Positions 1 to 9,424 of a stretch of 64,000 nucleotides of DNA are shown here, piece by piece. A program made the translations under genes and the position numbers. Origin of the DNA: an uncultured Mediterraneibacter sp. (GTDB taxonomy: Bacteria; Bacillota; Clostridia; Lachnospirales; Lachnospiraceae). The number at the start of each line of letters is the position of its first letter. The first letter of the stretch is position 1. Below the pieces are notes generated by a model. The model was not told the DNA's origin and searched no databases. It saw only the letters and a program-made list of their open reading frames with translations. The DNA lies in assembly GCA_944375765.1 (NCBI GenBank), contig CALWAR010000034.1, positions 17,744 to 81,743 on the forward strand, read 5' to 3'.

Positions 1-610
1 TCGGCTCCGACTTGTCTTCCACCATGTCGCCGAGGTTGTTCTCACCGTCGTCTCCGACCGGAGTTTCAAGCGATATGGGACTCTGCAGATAATTTATGAT
101 ATTTTTTACATCTTCCTCTGATCTGTCGTCCAGTTTCTCCGCAATCTCCGCCGCTGTCGCGTCACGCCCGAGCTGCTGCTGGAGTTCTCCGGCCGTTTTC
201 TGGACGCGCTTCATGTTTTCCGCCACGTGCACGGGGACGCGGATCTCACGGGACTGCTGGTCGATCGCGCGCTGCATGGCCTCTTTGATCCACCACGCCG
301 CATAAGTCGAGAAGCGGTTCTCTTTTGTGTAGTCGTATTTCTCTGCCGCACGCATCAGCCCCATATTTCCCTCCTGGATCAGATCCATAAGAGGCATTCC
401 TCTCCCCGTATAATGTTTCGCCAGCGACACGACAAGTCTTAAGTTCCCCTCGGAGAGCCTTTTTCTTGCGGCGGCATCTCCTTCTGCGCTCCTCTTTCCC
501 AGCTCCTTTTCTTCCTCTTCACTTAAGAGAGGGATCTGTCCGATCTCATTGAGGTAGATCTGCAGCGGCCCAGACATTTCTTCTGTTGATCTCTGCTGTT
601 CTTTCTTCAC
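1..610 (-). CDS. RNA polymerase sigma factor, RpoD-like (3' end beyond window)
   Basis: About 203 residues are visible; the C-terminal part (regions 3 and 4) lies past the left edge. The protein begins almost directly with a region 1.2 segment ([20 protein letters not shown]) followed by region 2 ([30 protein letters not shown], here spanning residues about 52-81) and the region 2.4 promoter-recognition helix around [15 protein letters not shown] region 1.1 is missing, so it looks like a group 2 sigma-70 paralogue rather than the main RpoD. The start is the GTG at 608-610: an AAGGAGGGG Shine-Dalgarno (613-621) sits just upstream, while the next ATG (MSGPLQ) has none. It starts 10 bases after the dapB stop, so the two are probably co-transcribed. 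The split from true RpoD is an inference from the visible half only. Confidence 0.88.
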   Translation of the reverse strand, partial: MKKEQQRSTEEMSGPLQIYLNEIGQIPLLSEEEEKELGKRSAEGDAAARKRLSEGNLRLVVSLAKHYTGRGMPLMDLIQEGNMGLMRAAEKYDYTKENRFSTYAAWWIKEAMQRAIDQQSREIRVPVHVAENMKRVQKTAGELQQQLGRDATAAEIAEKLDDRSEEDVKNIINYLQSPISLETPVGDDGENNLGDMVEDKSEP

Positions 611-620
611 TGTCCCCTCC

Positions 621-1379
621 TTACAGTCCTACAACGTCTCCCATGTCGTACATACCCGCTGCCTTTCCCGCAAGGAATTTCCCCGCCTCGACGGCGCCTT
701 TGGCGAATACGCTTCTGGAATATGCCCTGTGGCTGAACTCGATCACCTCATCCGTTCCCGCAAATATCACATCGTGGTCTCCCACGATCGTCCCTCCGCG
801 GACAGCCGAGATGCCGATCTCTTTTTTCTCTCTCTTCTGACGCGCCTGGCTCCTGTCATATACATAATGATACTCTCCGTCCAGAGCGTCGTTGACTGAG
901 TCTGCAAGCGCGATCGCCGTACCGCTCGGCGCGTCCAGCTTCTGGTTATGATGGCGCTCTGTGATCTCGATGTCATATCCCGCCGGAGCGAGCACCTTTG
1001 CCGCGTCTTTCAGAAGTTTTAAGAGAAGGTTGATCCCCAGAGACATGTTGGCTGATTTCAGGATGGCTATCTCCTTTGACGCCTCCTCCACTTTCTTTAA
1101 CTGTTCCTCCGTAAGCCCTGTCGTGCAGAGGACGACCGGAAGTTTTTTCTCCACACAGTATTCCAGGAGGCTGTCGATGGCCTTTGCGGTCGAAAAGTCG
1201 AGGACTACGTCCACGTCCACGTCACATTTACCGATCTGATCAAAGACAGGGTATTCATTCGGAACTTCTGTATACATGTCCACACCGGCCGCAATCGCCG
1301 CGTTCTCCTCCCCTTTTACAATCTCTGTGATCATTCTTCCCATTTTCCCGTTGCATCCGTGCATCATAAACTTTATCAT
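621..1379 (-). CDS. dapB: 4-hydroxy-tetrahydrodipicolinate reductase
   Basis: Cytoplasmic enzyme of the lysine/diaminopimelate pathway: NAD(P)H reduction of hydroxy-tetrahydrodipicolinate, giving precursors for lysine, peptidoglycan and spore dipicolinate. The 252-residue protein has the N-terminal nucleotide-binding motif [13 protein letters not shown], and the DapB signature [15 protein letters not shown] with the catalytic His and Lys. Length fits the family. The open frame extends 63 codons further upstream, but the ATG at 1377-1379 is preferred because a GAGGAGG site lies 6-10 bases before it and homology begins there. Downstream is the sigma factor gene, 10 bases away. No T-box or lysine riboswitch was seen in the short leader. 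Confidence 0.95.
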   Translation of the reverse strand: MIKFMMHGCNGKMGRMITEIVKGEENAAIAAGVDMYTEVPNEYPVFDQIGKCDVDVDVVLDFSTAKAIDSLLEYCVEKKLPVVLCTTGLTEEQLKKVEEASKEIAILKSANMSLGINLLLKLLKDAAKVLAPAGYDIEITERHHNQKLDAPSGTAIALADSVNDALDGEYHYVYDRSQARQKREKKEIGISAVRGGTIVGDHDVIFAGTDEVIEFSHRAYSRSVFAKGAVEAGKFLAGKAAGMYDMGDVVGL

Positions 1380-1458
1380 TGCTTTCGTCCTCCTCGTTTT
1401 GCTCATATGCCAAAGTTCAGCTCCCTGGATCCGGCGGTCCGGGCTGCTCTCACATATA

Positions 1459-1506
1459 AAAAGGATATCATATGTGAGACTTAATCTCAATATATGATAT
1501 CCTTTT
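1459..1506 (-). terminator. Long perfect hairpin between ssb-like gene and dapB
   Basis: Arms 1459-1473 and 1492-1506 are exact reverse complements (15 bp), and the loop holds a further TGAGA/TCTCA pairing, giving a stem near 20 bp. The stem ends in A/T runs on both sides, so it could stop transcription in either direction. It most likely ends the SSB-like gene's transcript. Confidence 0.6.
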
Positions 1507-1552
1507 AACAATGAATCTTGTAACAGTCCATCCATCAGGGTTGAACTGTCAC

Positions 1553-2182
1553 TCAATCTTCCATACATTCCAGTTTACTCACAGAGACTTCATAGGCAGT
1601 CCTCGTCTCAGTTTCCGTCTCAGAGAGCTTCTTTACATATTCCCGGCTCTGGATGCGCCCCAGTATCCTCACATGTTCTCCCACTTCAAATCCCGATGCG
1701 TATCTGGCATTCCTTCCCCAGCAGATACACGGGATATAGTCCGACTTTCCATAAGGGCGGTTGACCGCCAGCAGGAGGTCTGCAATCTCTCTTCCCAGCG
1801 GCGTTTTGCGGTATACCGGACGTTTGCACATGTAGCCTTCCAGCAGGATATGATTGGTCCTCGCTCCGTCGGGCTCCTCATCCACAAACTCAATCTCCCT
1901 TGCAAAGACCGAGAGCACAAGCCTGTTTTTCTGCTCCTCATGCCGGTTGTAGGATCTGAACTGCCCCGTCACCATGATGCAGCGGTTCCTGTAGTCCTCC
2001 GTCACATCGATCAGCCGCTCCGATACCATGACCGGAATTCTGTCATTTGAACTGCTCAGCCTCCTGACAAGGATATCCACCATATAAAATCCCTCTCCGA
2101 ACACCTCGTGGCTGTATGTAAACTCTGACACCACGGTTCCTATGACTGTTACCTGATTGTTCTCAATGATCTTATCTGACAT
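1553..2182 (-). CDS. Single-stranded DNA-binding-like protein with two OB folds
   Basis: 209 residues, cytoplasmic, unlike classic SSB (one OB fold plus acidic tail). The first half (about residues 8-97) and second half (about 108-195) each look like an OB fold. The second carries the SSB/PriB-type segment LGREIADLLLAVNRPYGKSD followed by YIPCICWGRNA, which is the part best matching SSB. There is no DDDIPF-type C-terminal tip, so it probably does not recruit partners the way standard SSB does. ATG at 2180-2182; the GGGAG site is about 11 bases upstream. It is a single-gene unit bounded by the hairpin at 1459-1506. Likely a second, specialised ssDNA-binding protein of clostridia; exact role unknown. 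Confidence 0.75.
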   Translation of the reverse strand: MSDKIIENNQVTVIGTVVSEFTYSHEVFGEGFYMVDILVRRLSSSNDRIPVMVSERLIDVTEDYRNRCIMVTGQFRSYNRHEEQKNRLVLSVFAREIEFVDEEPDGARTNHILLEGYMCKRPVYRKTPLGREIADLLLAVNRPYGKSDYIPCICWGRNARYASGFEVGEHVRILGRIQSREYVKKLSETETETRTAYEVSVSKLECMED

Positions 2183-2318
2183 AATCTGTAGTTCTCCCTT
2201 CCTCTTCCTGGTATTTTTGAGTCACTACTAAATGTATGAGCTTTCTCCCTGATTTAGAACTGATCTTCAACGGAAATCATTCGACGTTCCTTTCGACTTT
2301 CCGGATACATTCATGCAT

Positions 2319-2482
2319 GTAACAGTTTAGCGCGCGCCATTCCCAAAGACGCGCTCACGCGCTTACCGCGGCTTCGCCGCTTCTTTGCTATATTCCGGCG
2401 CTCACCTCATCAGGGAGGGCAGGATCAGACTCTTATGCAAGCATAAATCTGCCCCTGCCCTCCCTGATGGCTAAACTGTTAC
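2319..2482. repeat. 164-bp highly folded inverted-repeat element (MITE/REP-like)
   Basis: The element is bounded by 13-bp perfect inverted repeats (GTAACAGTTTAGC at 2319-2331 and its complement at 2470-2482). Inside are several nested hairpins: GCGGC-TTC-GCCGC near 2380; a 16-bp perfect stem with arms 2408-2423 and 2454-2469; and, within its loop, TTATGC-AA-GCATAA. It has no open reading frame. It accounts for most of the 387-bp gap between the SSB-like gene and typA; the remainder (2183-2318) shows nothing recognisable. Non-autonomous mobile repeat is the simplest reading; a structured RNA is possible. Confidence 0.55.
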
Positions 2483-2510
2483 TTGTAAAATACAGATTTT
2501 GTGATAGAAT
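2483..2510 (+). promoter_or_regulatory. Probable sigma-A promoter of typA
   Basis: TTGTAA (2483-2488), 16-bp spacer, TAGAAT (2505-2510), about 60 bases before typA. It starts exactly where the inverted-repeat element ends. Confidence 0.45.
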
Positions 2511-2569
2511 AAGGAAGTTACAGTTATGGAAAGATATATAATGTTATATAAGGAAAGAGTGCGGTTATT

Positions 2570-4396
2570 ATGAAGACAAAACGTGAAGATGTAAGAAATA
2601 TCGCGATCATCGCTCATGTCGACCACGGCAAGACAACACTTGTCGACGGGCTTTTAAAACAAAGCGGCGTGTTCCGCGAAAACCAGGAAGTGGCGGAGCG
2701 CGTCATGGATTCCAACGATATCGAGCGGGAGAGAGGCATCACCATCCTGTCTAAAAATACTGCCGTCCATTATAACGGCGTGAAGATCAATATCATCGAC
2801 ACCCCCGGCCACGCGGATTTCGGCGGCGAGGTGGAGCGTGTCCTAAAGATGGTAAACGGCGTTATCCTCGTGGTGGATGCTTTTGAGGGAGCGATGCCCC
2901 AGACAAAGTTTGTCCTCCGAAAGGCGCTGGATCTGGATCTCCCGGTCATCGTGTGCATCAATAAGATCGACCGCCCGGAGGCGCGTCCCGAAGAGGTGAT
3001 AGACGAAGTCCTGGAACTGTTCATAGATCTGGACGCCTCCGACGAACAACTGGAATGTCCGTTTGTATACGCCTCGGCCAAGGCGGGCGTTGCCGTCCTG
3101 GATCTCACAGATGAGGAGAGAGACATGAAGCCTCTCTTCGAGACGATCCTCGACTACATCCCGGCTCCCGAAGGAGATCCGGACGCCCCGACGCAGGCGC
3201 TCATCAGTACGATCGACTACAATGAATACGTGGGCCGCATCGGTATCGGAAAAGTAGACAACGGAACCATCGCAGTCAACCAGGAAATGGTGCTTGTCAA
3301 CCATCACGATCCTGACAGGCAGGACAAGGTAAAGATCAGCCGCCTCTACGAGTTTGACGGCCTGGAGAGAGTGGAAGTAAAAGAAGCGACTGTGGGATCC
3401 ATCGTGGCGATATCCGGCATCTCCCATATTTCCATCGGAGACACTCTCTGCTCCCCTGAAGATCCGGAACCCATCCCGTTCCAGAAGATCTCAGAGCCGA
3501 CCATCGCCATGCAGTTTATCGTAAACGACAGTCCCTTTGCAGGGCAGGAAGGAAAATATGTAACTTCCCGACATCTGCGCGACCGGCTCTTCCGCGAGCT
3601 CAATACGGACGTCAGCCTGCGCGTAGAGGAGATGGAAAATACGGACAGCTTTAAAGTATCCGGCCGCGGGGAGCTCCATCTCTCCGTCCTCATCGAGAAT
3701 ATGCGCAGAGAGGGGTATGAATTCGCCGTCAGCAAGGCGGAAGTCTTATACAGGACGGATGAAAACGGGAAAAAGCTGGAACCTGTGGAAACGGCATACA
3801 TCGATGTTCCGGACGAGTTCACCGGCGTCGTGATCGAGAAGCTCGGACAGAGAAAAGGCGAACTCCGGAACATGGGGGCCACAGGCAGCGGCTACACCCG
3901 GCTGGAATTCTCCATCCCGTCCAGGGGACTCATCGGCTACCGCGGGGAATTCCTAACCGACACAAAGGGAAACGGGATCCTCAATACAAGCTTTGACGGG
4001 TACGCGCCGTACAAGGGCGATATCCAGTACCGCAAACAGGGCTCTCTCATCGCTTTTGAGACAGGGGAATCCGTCACTTACGGATTGTATAGCGCACAGG
4101 AGCGTGGTATACTGTTCACAGGCCCCGGCGAGAAAGTATATGCCGGTATGGTTATCGGCCAGAACGGAAAAGCCGAAGATATCGAGCTCAATGTCTGCAA
4201 GACAAAGCATCTGACTAACACACGTTCCTCCGGCGCCGACGAAGCGCTCCGGCTCACGCCGCCGCGGATCTTAAGTCTGGAACAGGCGCTTGACTTCATT
4301 GATACAGACGAACTGCTCGAAGTAACACCGAAATCTCTGCGCATCCGAAAGAAGATCCTGGACTCCAGGATGCGCAAAAGAGCAAGTATGAAATAA
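2570..4396 (+). CDS. typA: Translational GTPase TypA/BipA
   Basis: 608 residues, the normal length for this ribosome-associated GTPase of the EF-G/LepA class, involved in ribosome assembly and stress adaptation. G-domain motifs are complete: G1 AHVDHGKTT (about residues 15-23), the RERGITI switch region, [11 protein letters not shown], and NKID. The C-terminal half has the family's domain V and the BipA-specific region ([19 protein letters not shown]). Start at the ATG at 2570; AAGGAAAGAG lies upstream. A PsiE-like membrane protein gene follows after 19 bases and is probably co-transcribed. Confidence 0.97.
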   Translation: MKTKREDVRNIAIIAHVDHGKTTLVDGLLKQSGVFRENQEVAERVMDSNDIERERGITILSKNTAVHYNGVKINIIDTPGHADFGGEVERVLKMVNGVILVVDAFEGAMPQTKFVLRKALDLDLPVIVCINKIDRPEARPEEVIDEVLELFIDLDASDEQLECPFVYASAKAGVAVLDLTDEERDMKPLFETILDYIPAPEGDPDAPTQALISTIDYNEYVGRIGIGKVDNGTIAVNQEMVLVNHHDPDRQDKVKISRLYEFDGLERVEVKEATVGSIVAISGISHISIGDTLCSPEDPEPIPFQKISEPTIAMQFIVNDSPFAGQEGKYVTSRHLRDRLFRELNTDVSLRVEEMENTDSFKVSGRGELHLSVLIENMRREGYEFAVSKAEVLYRTDENGKKLEPVETAYIDVPDEFTGVVIEKLGQRKGELRNMGATGSGYTRLEFSIPSRGLIGYRGEFLTDTKGNGILNTSFDGYAPYKGDIQYRKQGSLIAFETGESVTYGLYSAQERGILFTGPGEKVYAGMVIGQNGKAEDIELNVCKTKHLTNTRSSGADEALRLTPPRILSLEQALDFIDTDELLEVTPKSLRIRKKILDSRMRKRASMK

Positions 4397-4415
4397 GAAA
4401 AGCGAGGAGACACCT

Positions 4416-5030
4416 ATGGAGAAATATGCCCGACTTTTTTTGAAACACCTGACAAAAATCATGGAATTTATTATCGCCGCTCTTCTGGCCTGCAGCATTA
4501 TCATCATGATCGCCCAGCTCGTTCTCTCCATAGACGCCCTCCCTGATCTGAATACTTATCCGAACTATGACGATCTGCTCGGAACCTGCTTTAATCTGAT
4601 CATCGGCGTTGAGCTGATCCGGATGCTTTATCTTCATACTCCGATCACGGTATTTGAAGTGCTGCTGTTCGCCATTGCGCGTCAGGTCATCATCGACCAT
4701 TCCTCACCGTTTAACAGCCTGATCGGTGTCGTAGCCATCGCCATACTGTTCGCCACAAGGAAATTTTTGTTTGCAGCTTTCGACGAGACGGAGAAGACCG
4801 TCTTTAGCGCGTCGCAGAAAGTGTATCAGATCAACCGGCTGTTCCGCCTGGAGATTCCTTACAATGACAAAGACGACACCCTTCTGGATGTCCTTCTCCG
4901 GAAAATGGGAGAAGATGATGTGGAACCCAGCGCCGGATCATGTGTGTACTTCACAGATTTCGGACTGCGGATCGCCAGGATAAAGGATGGAAAAATAACA
5001 CGTATTGAAGTGATTCGTTCTATACATTAG
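4416..5030 (+). CDS. PsiE-like four-helix membrane protein with C-terminal soluble domain
   Basis: 204 residues. Four hydrophobic segments in the first about 115 residues (around 18-40, 55-75, 82-95, 100-118) match the PsiE (phosphate-starvation-inducible E) family. The rest is a soluble domain (about 120-204) ending in DFGLRIARIKDGKITRIEVI, which resembles small CorC/HlyC-type transporter-associated domains. PsiE function is unknown even in E. coli. GAGGAG ribosome site 7 bases before ATG. It lies just behind typA with 19 bases between, so probably shares its transcript. The domain match at the C-terminus is an inference. Confidence 0.65.
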   Translation: MEKYARLFLKHLTKIMEFIIAALLACSIIIMIAQLVLSIDALPDLNTYPNYDDLLGTCFNLIIGVELIRMLYLHTPITVFEVLLFAIARQVIIDHSSPFNSLIGVVAIAILFATRKFLFAAFDETEKTVFSASQKVYQINRLFRLEIPYNDKDDTLLDVLLRKMGEDDVEPSAGSCVYFTDFGLRIARIKDGKITRIEVIRSIH

Positions 5031-5049
5031 CGTTATTCCATGCTATAAT
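5021..5049 (+). promoter_or_regulatory. Possible extended -10 promoter of hpf
   Basis: TGCTATAAT (TG-N-TATAAT, -10 at 5044-5049) with a weak -35 (TATACA, 5021-5026) 17 bp upstream. It lies just past the stop of the PsiE-like gene and about 70 bases before the hpf start. Confidence 0.4.
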
Positions 5050-5118
5050 ATTTCCATAATACATACACATATTTGACACATGTTTATGTAGAATATGGAC
5101 AAAAAGGAGTTGAATAGT

Positions 5119-5676
5119 ATGAATTTTATCATCAGTGGAAAAAACATTGAAGTAACACAAGGACTTAAAGACGCGATTGAGCAGAAACTGGGAAAGCTAG
5201 AGAGGTACTTCACTCCTGAAACAGAAATCAGCGTAACCTTAAGCGTAGAGAAAGAACGCCAGAAGATCGAGGTGACGATCCCGGTCAAAGGAAACATCAT
5301 CCGTTCAGAGCAGACAAGCAACGACATGTATGTATCCATCGATCTCGTTGAGGAGATCATCGAGCGCCAGCTCCGCAAGTATAAAAACAAACTGGTCGCA
5401 AAGCATCAGGGGCATCTGACTTCGGCTGTACCGTCCGGGAGTATACGGAAAGAGTTTATGGATTCCGAGGAGGAATCCACAGAAAACGACGAGATCCGGA
5501 TCGTGCGCACAAAGAGGTTCGGCATCAAGCCGATGTACCCGGAAGACGCATGCATCCAGATGGAACTGCTGGGGCACAGCTTCTTCGTGTTCTCCAACGC
5601 AGAGACAGAGGAGGTCAACGTAGTATACAAAAGGAAAGACGGCTCTTTCGGACTGATAGAGCCTGAGTTCTCATAA
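5119..5676 (+). CDS. hpf: Ribosome hibernation promoting factor, long form
   Basis: 185 residues. The N-terminal domain (about 1-100; FIISGKNIEVTQGLKDAIEQ) is the RaiA/HPF fold that binds the 30S decoding site. The C-terminal domain (about 125-185, IVRTKRFGIKPMYPEDA) is the dimerisation module that joins two 70S ribosomes into 100S dimers in stationary phase. This two-domain length is typical of Firmicutes. The frame opens 8 codons earlier at 5095, but AAAGGAG directly before 5119 and family alignment support ATG 5119. Own promoter likely (5021-5049), terminator at 5691-5722. Confidence 0.94.
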   Translation: MNFIISGKNIEVTQGLKDAIEQKLGKLERYFTPETEISVTLSVEKERQKIEVTIPVKGNIIRSEQTSNDMYVSIDLVEEIIERQLRKYKNKLVAKHQGHLTSAVPSGSIRKEFMDSEEESTENDEIRIVRTKRFGIKPMYPEDACIQMELLGHSFFVFSNAETEEVNVVYKRKDGSFGLIEPEFS

Positions 5677-5690
5677 GAGTACGACAGCAG

Positions 5691-5726
5691 ACAGGACGGC
5701 CGCGTTATCCGGGCCGTCCTGTTTTC
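5691..5726 (+). terminator. Terminator after hpf
   Basis: 11-bp stem with arms 5691-5701 and 5712-5722 followed by TTTTC. It sits between the convergent hpf and yigZ-like genes and reaches the last codons of the latter, so it may serve both. Confidence 0.75.
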
Positions 5727-6378
5727 ATGTCTCTTCTTTCCCTGTCCCCTCTTTCTTTGTGAGCCAGCACTCTCCCTTTTCTTCCAGGACAGCCTGTCCG
5801 TTCGTCCCCTCCCGGATCTCCTTTTGCAGGATAGGCAGAGTATCTCCGGGCACGATGACGGTCATCTCCACCTTATCCGAGTACACGGTGTCTTCTGTAC
5901 AGATGCCGTGGCCGGCTGCCAGATACTGTATCTTTCCAAGGCTGGTATAGTCTGTCGTGATGCTCAGCCTCATCCCGCGGGTCCTCGTGATCAGATCTGT
6001 GCGGGCCAGACCTTCCGTCACAGCCGCTGTGTAGGCCCGGACAAGCCCTCCTGTGCCCAGGAGCGTTCCGCCGAAGTATCTCGTCACCACGGCCAGAACG
6101 TCCGTAAGACCTCTGCCTCTGAGCACTTCCAGGATCGGCTTCCCCGCGGTGCCTGACGGCTCCCCGTCGTCACTCATCCTCTCGCACGGAGGATTTCCTC
6201 TGATCCTGTAAGCCCAGCAGTGATGTCTCGCATCCCAGTATTCTTTCCTGACTCTCTCCAGGATGAGGGCCGCCTCCTCTTCTGTCTCCACAGGAAATAT
6301 CTCTGCAATAAAGCGGGATTTCTTTTCAACGATCTCACCTCTCCCCTCGCCGTACGCTGTGCGGTAGCTGTCAATCAC
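5725..6378 (-). CDS. yigZ: IMPACT/YigZ family protein
   Basis: 217 residues of the UPF0029/YigZ family, which has an N-terminal IMPACT domain and a C-terminal ferredoxin-like domain. The signature segment DDGEPSGTAGKPILEVL followed by TRYFGGTLLGTGGLVRAY (about residues 70-120) is intact. In eukaryotes IMPACT affects Gcn2 signalling; the bacterial role is not firmly known. Start is GTG at 6376-6378, with AGGAGG 8 bases upstream. The C-terminal tail is Lys/Glu/Gly-rich and probably disordered. Single gene, convergent with hpf. Confidence 0.85.
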   Translation of the reverse strand: MIDSYRTAYGEGRGEIVEKKSRFIAEIFPVETEEEAALILERVRKEYWDARHHCWAYRIRGNPPCERMSDDGEPSGTAGKPILEVLRGRGLTDVLAVVTRYFGGTLLGTGGLVRAYTAAVTEGLARTDLITRTRGMRLSITTDYTSLGKIQYLAAGHGICTEDTVYSDKVEMTVIVPGDTLPILQKEIREGTNGQAVLEEKGECWLTKKEGTGKEET

Positions 6379-6566
6379 TGTTATCTCCTCCTGTCATTTT
6401 GCCGGGCGTTTTTGTCCGTGCAGTCCGGTGCGTTCTGCCCTGCGCTGGTCTTACTATATCAAATACGCCGCCTGTACACAAGAAAAAAGCCGGAAATATC
6501 GTTTTAAAAGAATTTATGTAGAAAATATGAAGATTTTATTTTTTTCTTTATTTAGAACACTATATT

Positions 6567-6575
6567 TGATATAAT
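6567..6575 (+). promoter_or_regulatory. Extended -10 promoter of the class A PBP gene
   Basis: TGATATAAT (TG-N-TATAAT), 30 bases before the GTG start. No good -35 is visible, as is usual for extended -10 promoters. Confidence 0.45.
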
Positions 6576-6604
6576 CATAGGAGTTGAAAAGGAGGATGTT
6601 ATTC

Positions 6605-9319
6605 GTGAATTACGGAAAAAGGAATCTTTCCCGGAGAAAGAAAAATATATCTTCTAAAAAAAGGATGAAGCAGAAACGCGTGGGAGTGCGTTTTTTCAAA
6701 GCGCTTATCATATGCGTACTCCTGCTGGCAGTGATCTGCGTTGCCGGCGCCGGGATCTTTGCAAAAAAGATCATCGACAATGCGCCCGCAGTATCCGCAG
6801 ACGATATCCTTCCGAAAGGGTACACGACCAATATCGTAGATCAGAACGGTACTGTGATCGAAACGCTGAAAGATTCAGATTCCAACCGCGTGTACAAGAC
6901 GTACGAGGAGATCACAGCCAATTCGGAATTTCTCCCCCACGCGTTCGTCGCTATAGAGGACGAGCGTTTCTATGAGCACAACGGGGTGGACCTGCAGGGT
7001 ATCATAAGAGCCGCCTTTATCGGCATCTCCAATGGTTTTGACTTTTCGGAGGGCGCCAGTACTCTGACACAGCAGCTCATAAAGAACAATGTGTTCCCCG
7101 ATTTTGTCAATGAGCAGACATTCTTTGACCGGCTGGAGAGGAAGCTCCAGGAGCAGTATCTGGCCCTTGAGTTCGAGAAAGAAATGAACAAAGAAGAGAT
7201 CCTCGAAGCCTACATGAATACGATCAACTTAGGGCAGGGATGTCTCGGAGTACAGACGGCTGCCACCCGTTATTTCAACAAGGACGCCGCTGATCTGACT
7301 CTGTCGGAATGTGCCGTCATCGCAGCGATCACGCAGAATCCTACCGACCATGATCCTGTAATTCATCCAGATAACAACAAGAGCAGACGGGATATCGTGC
7401 TGGGGAATATGCTGGATCAGGGGTATATCAATCAGGCGCAGTACGACGAGGCAATAAACGATCCTGTGTACGACCGGATCCTCCAGACGGCGACAGTCAC
7501 CGAGGACACAACTCCCTACTCTTATTTTACAGACGCTCTGATCGAAGACGTCATCCGGGATCTCATGAGCCAGAAAGGATATTCCGAGACTCAGGCGTAC
7601 AATCTTCTGTACAGCGGCGGTCTTACGATCACCTCCACACAGGATCTGGACATCCAGAAGATCTGCGACGAGGAAGTCGCAGACGAGTCCTACTATCCTG
7701 TGACAGAATATGGTCTGGAATATGCCCTGACAGTACACAGAGCCGATGGTTCTGTGGAAAATTACAGCAAAGAGAATCTGGCCCAGTATATCCGGGAGAC
7801 ACAAAACGACAGTAATCCTCTCGTATTCTCCTCCCGTGATGAAGCGGAAGAAGCAATCGCCTCATATAAGTCTTCTCTGAATATCGATACTGAAAGCGGC
7901 GATATCGTGGACGAGAATTACGACATCACTCTGCAGCCCCAGGTATCTTTCGTCGTCATGGACCAGTACACCGGACAGGTCAAGGCCATCGTGGGCGGCA
8001 GGGGCGAAAAGAGCGGCAACCTTACTCTGAACCGCGCGACCGACTCAAAACAGCAGCCCGGTTCCTGTTTCAAGATACTCTCGACCTATGCGCCGGGACT
8101 GAACGAGGGCGATATCACACTCGCCTCCACAGTCGTGGATGAGCCTTACAAATACCAGAGCGGACAGGAAGTGCGCAATGCGAACGGAAGATATATCGGT
8201 TCCACCACCGTCCGCAACGCGATCACTCAGTCCATAAATACGTGCGCAGTCAGCACTCTTACAGAAACTGTGGGCATTGGAACAGGCTATGAATATGTGA
8301 ACAATTTTGGGTTTACAACGCTGACAGCGGAGGATGAGACTCAGGCGCTGGCTCTTGGCGGCATTACAGACGGTGTATACAATATCGAACTGACAGCCGC
8401 ATTTGCCTCCATCGCAAACAACGGCACATATTCAGAGCCGGTTCTCTACACACAGATACTCGACCATGACGGTAACGTGCTGATCGATAATACGTCGCCT
8501 GATACTCACGAAGTCATAAAGGACTCCACTGCTTACCTGCTCACAAGTGCGATGGAGGACGTTGTGTCAGGCGGTACGGGAGGCGGAACAAAAGTCAGCA
8601 ACATGGCGACCGCCGGAAAGACCGGTTCCACCGATGATTATGAAGACCGCTGGTTCTGCGGCTTTACACCGTATTACACGGCTGCTATCTGGGGCGGATA
8701 CGATGCAAACAAGCCTATGGGAAACCTGGGTTCATGGCATCTGTACATCTGGAATGGGATCATGGAGCGCATCCATACAGATCTTGAAGGCAGAGACTTT
8801 GAGCGGCCGTCGAGCGTCGTCCAGAAAACGATCTGTACAAGGACCGGACTGCTCGCGACGAGCAGTTGTCCGTCAAGAACCGACTATTTTGATCAGGACT
8901 TCCTGCCCGCGGAGACATGTTCGGGACACAGGACCAGCACTCCGCGCAGAAATCCTCAGTCCGACGATGAAACGGACGATGAAAATGCGGATAACCAACA
9001 GAATGAGAACAATGAAAATAACAACAACAATGCATCCAACGGGAATAACGCCGGTAATGGAAACACTAATGCAGGAGGCGGTACTACTACTCCCGGCGGC
9101 GGCACAGGAGGCGGTACTACCAATCCCGGCGGCAGCACAGGCGGCGGTACCACTAATCCCGGCGGCGGCACAGGCGGCGGTACTACCAATCCCGGCGGCG
9201 GCACAGGCGGCGGTACCACTAATCCCGGCGGCGGTACTACCAATCCCGGCGGCGGTACTACCAATCCCGGCGGCGGTACAGAAGGCGGTACGGGTACCGG
9301 GGAACAGCCTGCCGGATGA
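6605..9319 (+). CDS. Class A penicillin-binding protein (glycosyltransferase/transpeptidase) with Gly-rich tail
   Basis: Bifunctional wall enzyme, 904 residues. A basic N-terminus is followed by one membrane anchor (about residues 32-54). The GT51 glycosyltransferase has EDERFYEH with catalytic Glu near 118. The transpeptidase has the SxxK motif SCFK (487-490), SIN, and KTG (672-674). The last about 140 residues are an Asn/Glu-rich linker (NNENNNN) and then repeats of GGGTGGGTTNPGG, a flexible low-complexity tail outside the cell. The frame begins upstream at a TTG and an ATG, but both overlap AAAGGAGG; that site fits the GTG at 6605-6607, 9 bases on. Terminator follows at 9350. PBP1a-type is the best label. 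Confidence 0.93.
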   Translation: MNYGKRNLSRRKKNISSKKRMKQKRVGVRFFKALIICVLLLAVICVAGAGIFAKKIIDNAPAVSADDILPKGYTTNIVDQNGTVIETLKDSDSNRVYKTYEEITANSEFLPHAFVAIEDERFYEHNGVDLQGIIRAAFIGISNGFDFSEGASTLTQQLIKNNVFPDFVNEQTFFDRLERKLQEQYLALEFEKEMNKEEILEAYMNTINLGQGCLGVQTAATRYFNKDAADLTLSECAVIAAITQNPTDHDPVIHPDNNKSRRDIVLGNMLDQGYINQAQYDEAINDPVYDRILQTATVTEDTTPYSYFTDALIEDVIRDLMSQKGYSETQAYNLLYSGGLTITSTQDLDIQKICDEEVADESYYPVTEYGLEYALTVHRADGSVENYSKENLAQYIRETQNDSNPLVFSSRDEAEEAIASYKSSLNIDTESGDIVDENYDITLQPQVSFVVMDQYTGQVKAIVGGRGEKSGNLTLNRATDSKQQPGSCFKILSTYAPGLNEGDITLASTVVDEPYKYQSGQEVRNANGRYIGSTTVRNAITQSINTCAVSTLTETVGIGTGYEYVNNFGFTTLTAEDETQALALGGITDGVYNIELTAAFASIANNGTYSEPVLYTQILDHDGNVLIDNTSPDTHEVIKDSTAYLLTSAMEDVVSGGTGGGTKVSNMATAGKTGSTDDYEDRWFCGFTPYYTAAIWGGYDANKPMGNLGSWHLYIWNGIMERIHTDLEGRDFERPSSVVQKTICTRTGLLATSSCPSRTDYFDQDFLPAETCSGHRTSTPRRNPQSDDETDDENADNQQNENNENNNNNASNGNNAGNGNTNAGGGTTTPGGGTGGGTTNPGGSTGGGTTNPGGGTGGGTTNPGGGTGGGTTNPGGGTTNPGGGTTNPGGGTEGGTGTGEQPAG

Positions 9320-9349
9320 CAGGATGCGACTTCCTTAAGATATCCTAAA

Positions 9350-9386
9350 GGGCGCCAGGTCTGCAATACGACCTGGCGCCCTCTTT
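9350..9386 (+). terminator. Rho-independent terminator of the class A PBP gene
   Basis: 12-bp perfect GC-rich stem, arms 9350-9361 and 9370-9381, then TCTTTT. Confidence 0.88.
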
Positions 9387-9424
9387 TAAGTAAGAATCAG
9401 TAAGAGAAAAAGAAATCTCTGTAT

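Noticed and set aside
1380-1552. Lysine riboswitch or T-box ahead of dapB
   Set aside because: Only about 170 bases separate the genes, mostly the ssb-like gene's hairpin; no T-box motif or lysine-element core is seen.
6596-6598. ATG at 6596 as start of the class A PBP
   Set aside because: It directly abuts the GGAGG site with no spacer; the GTG 9 bases later is correctly placed.
9060-9319. Separate collagen-like or frame-shifted gene in the other reading frames of the Gly-rich tract
   Set aside because: The Pro/Ala-rich and Pro/Val-rich alternative frames are products of the GGCGGT repeats; only the PBP frame has a start and domains.
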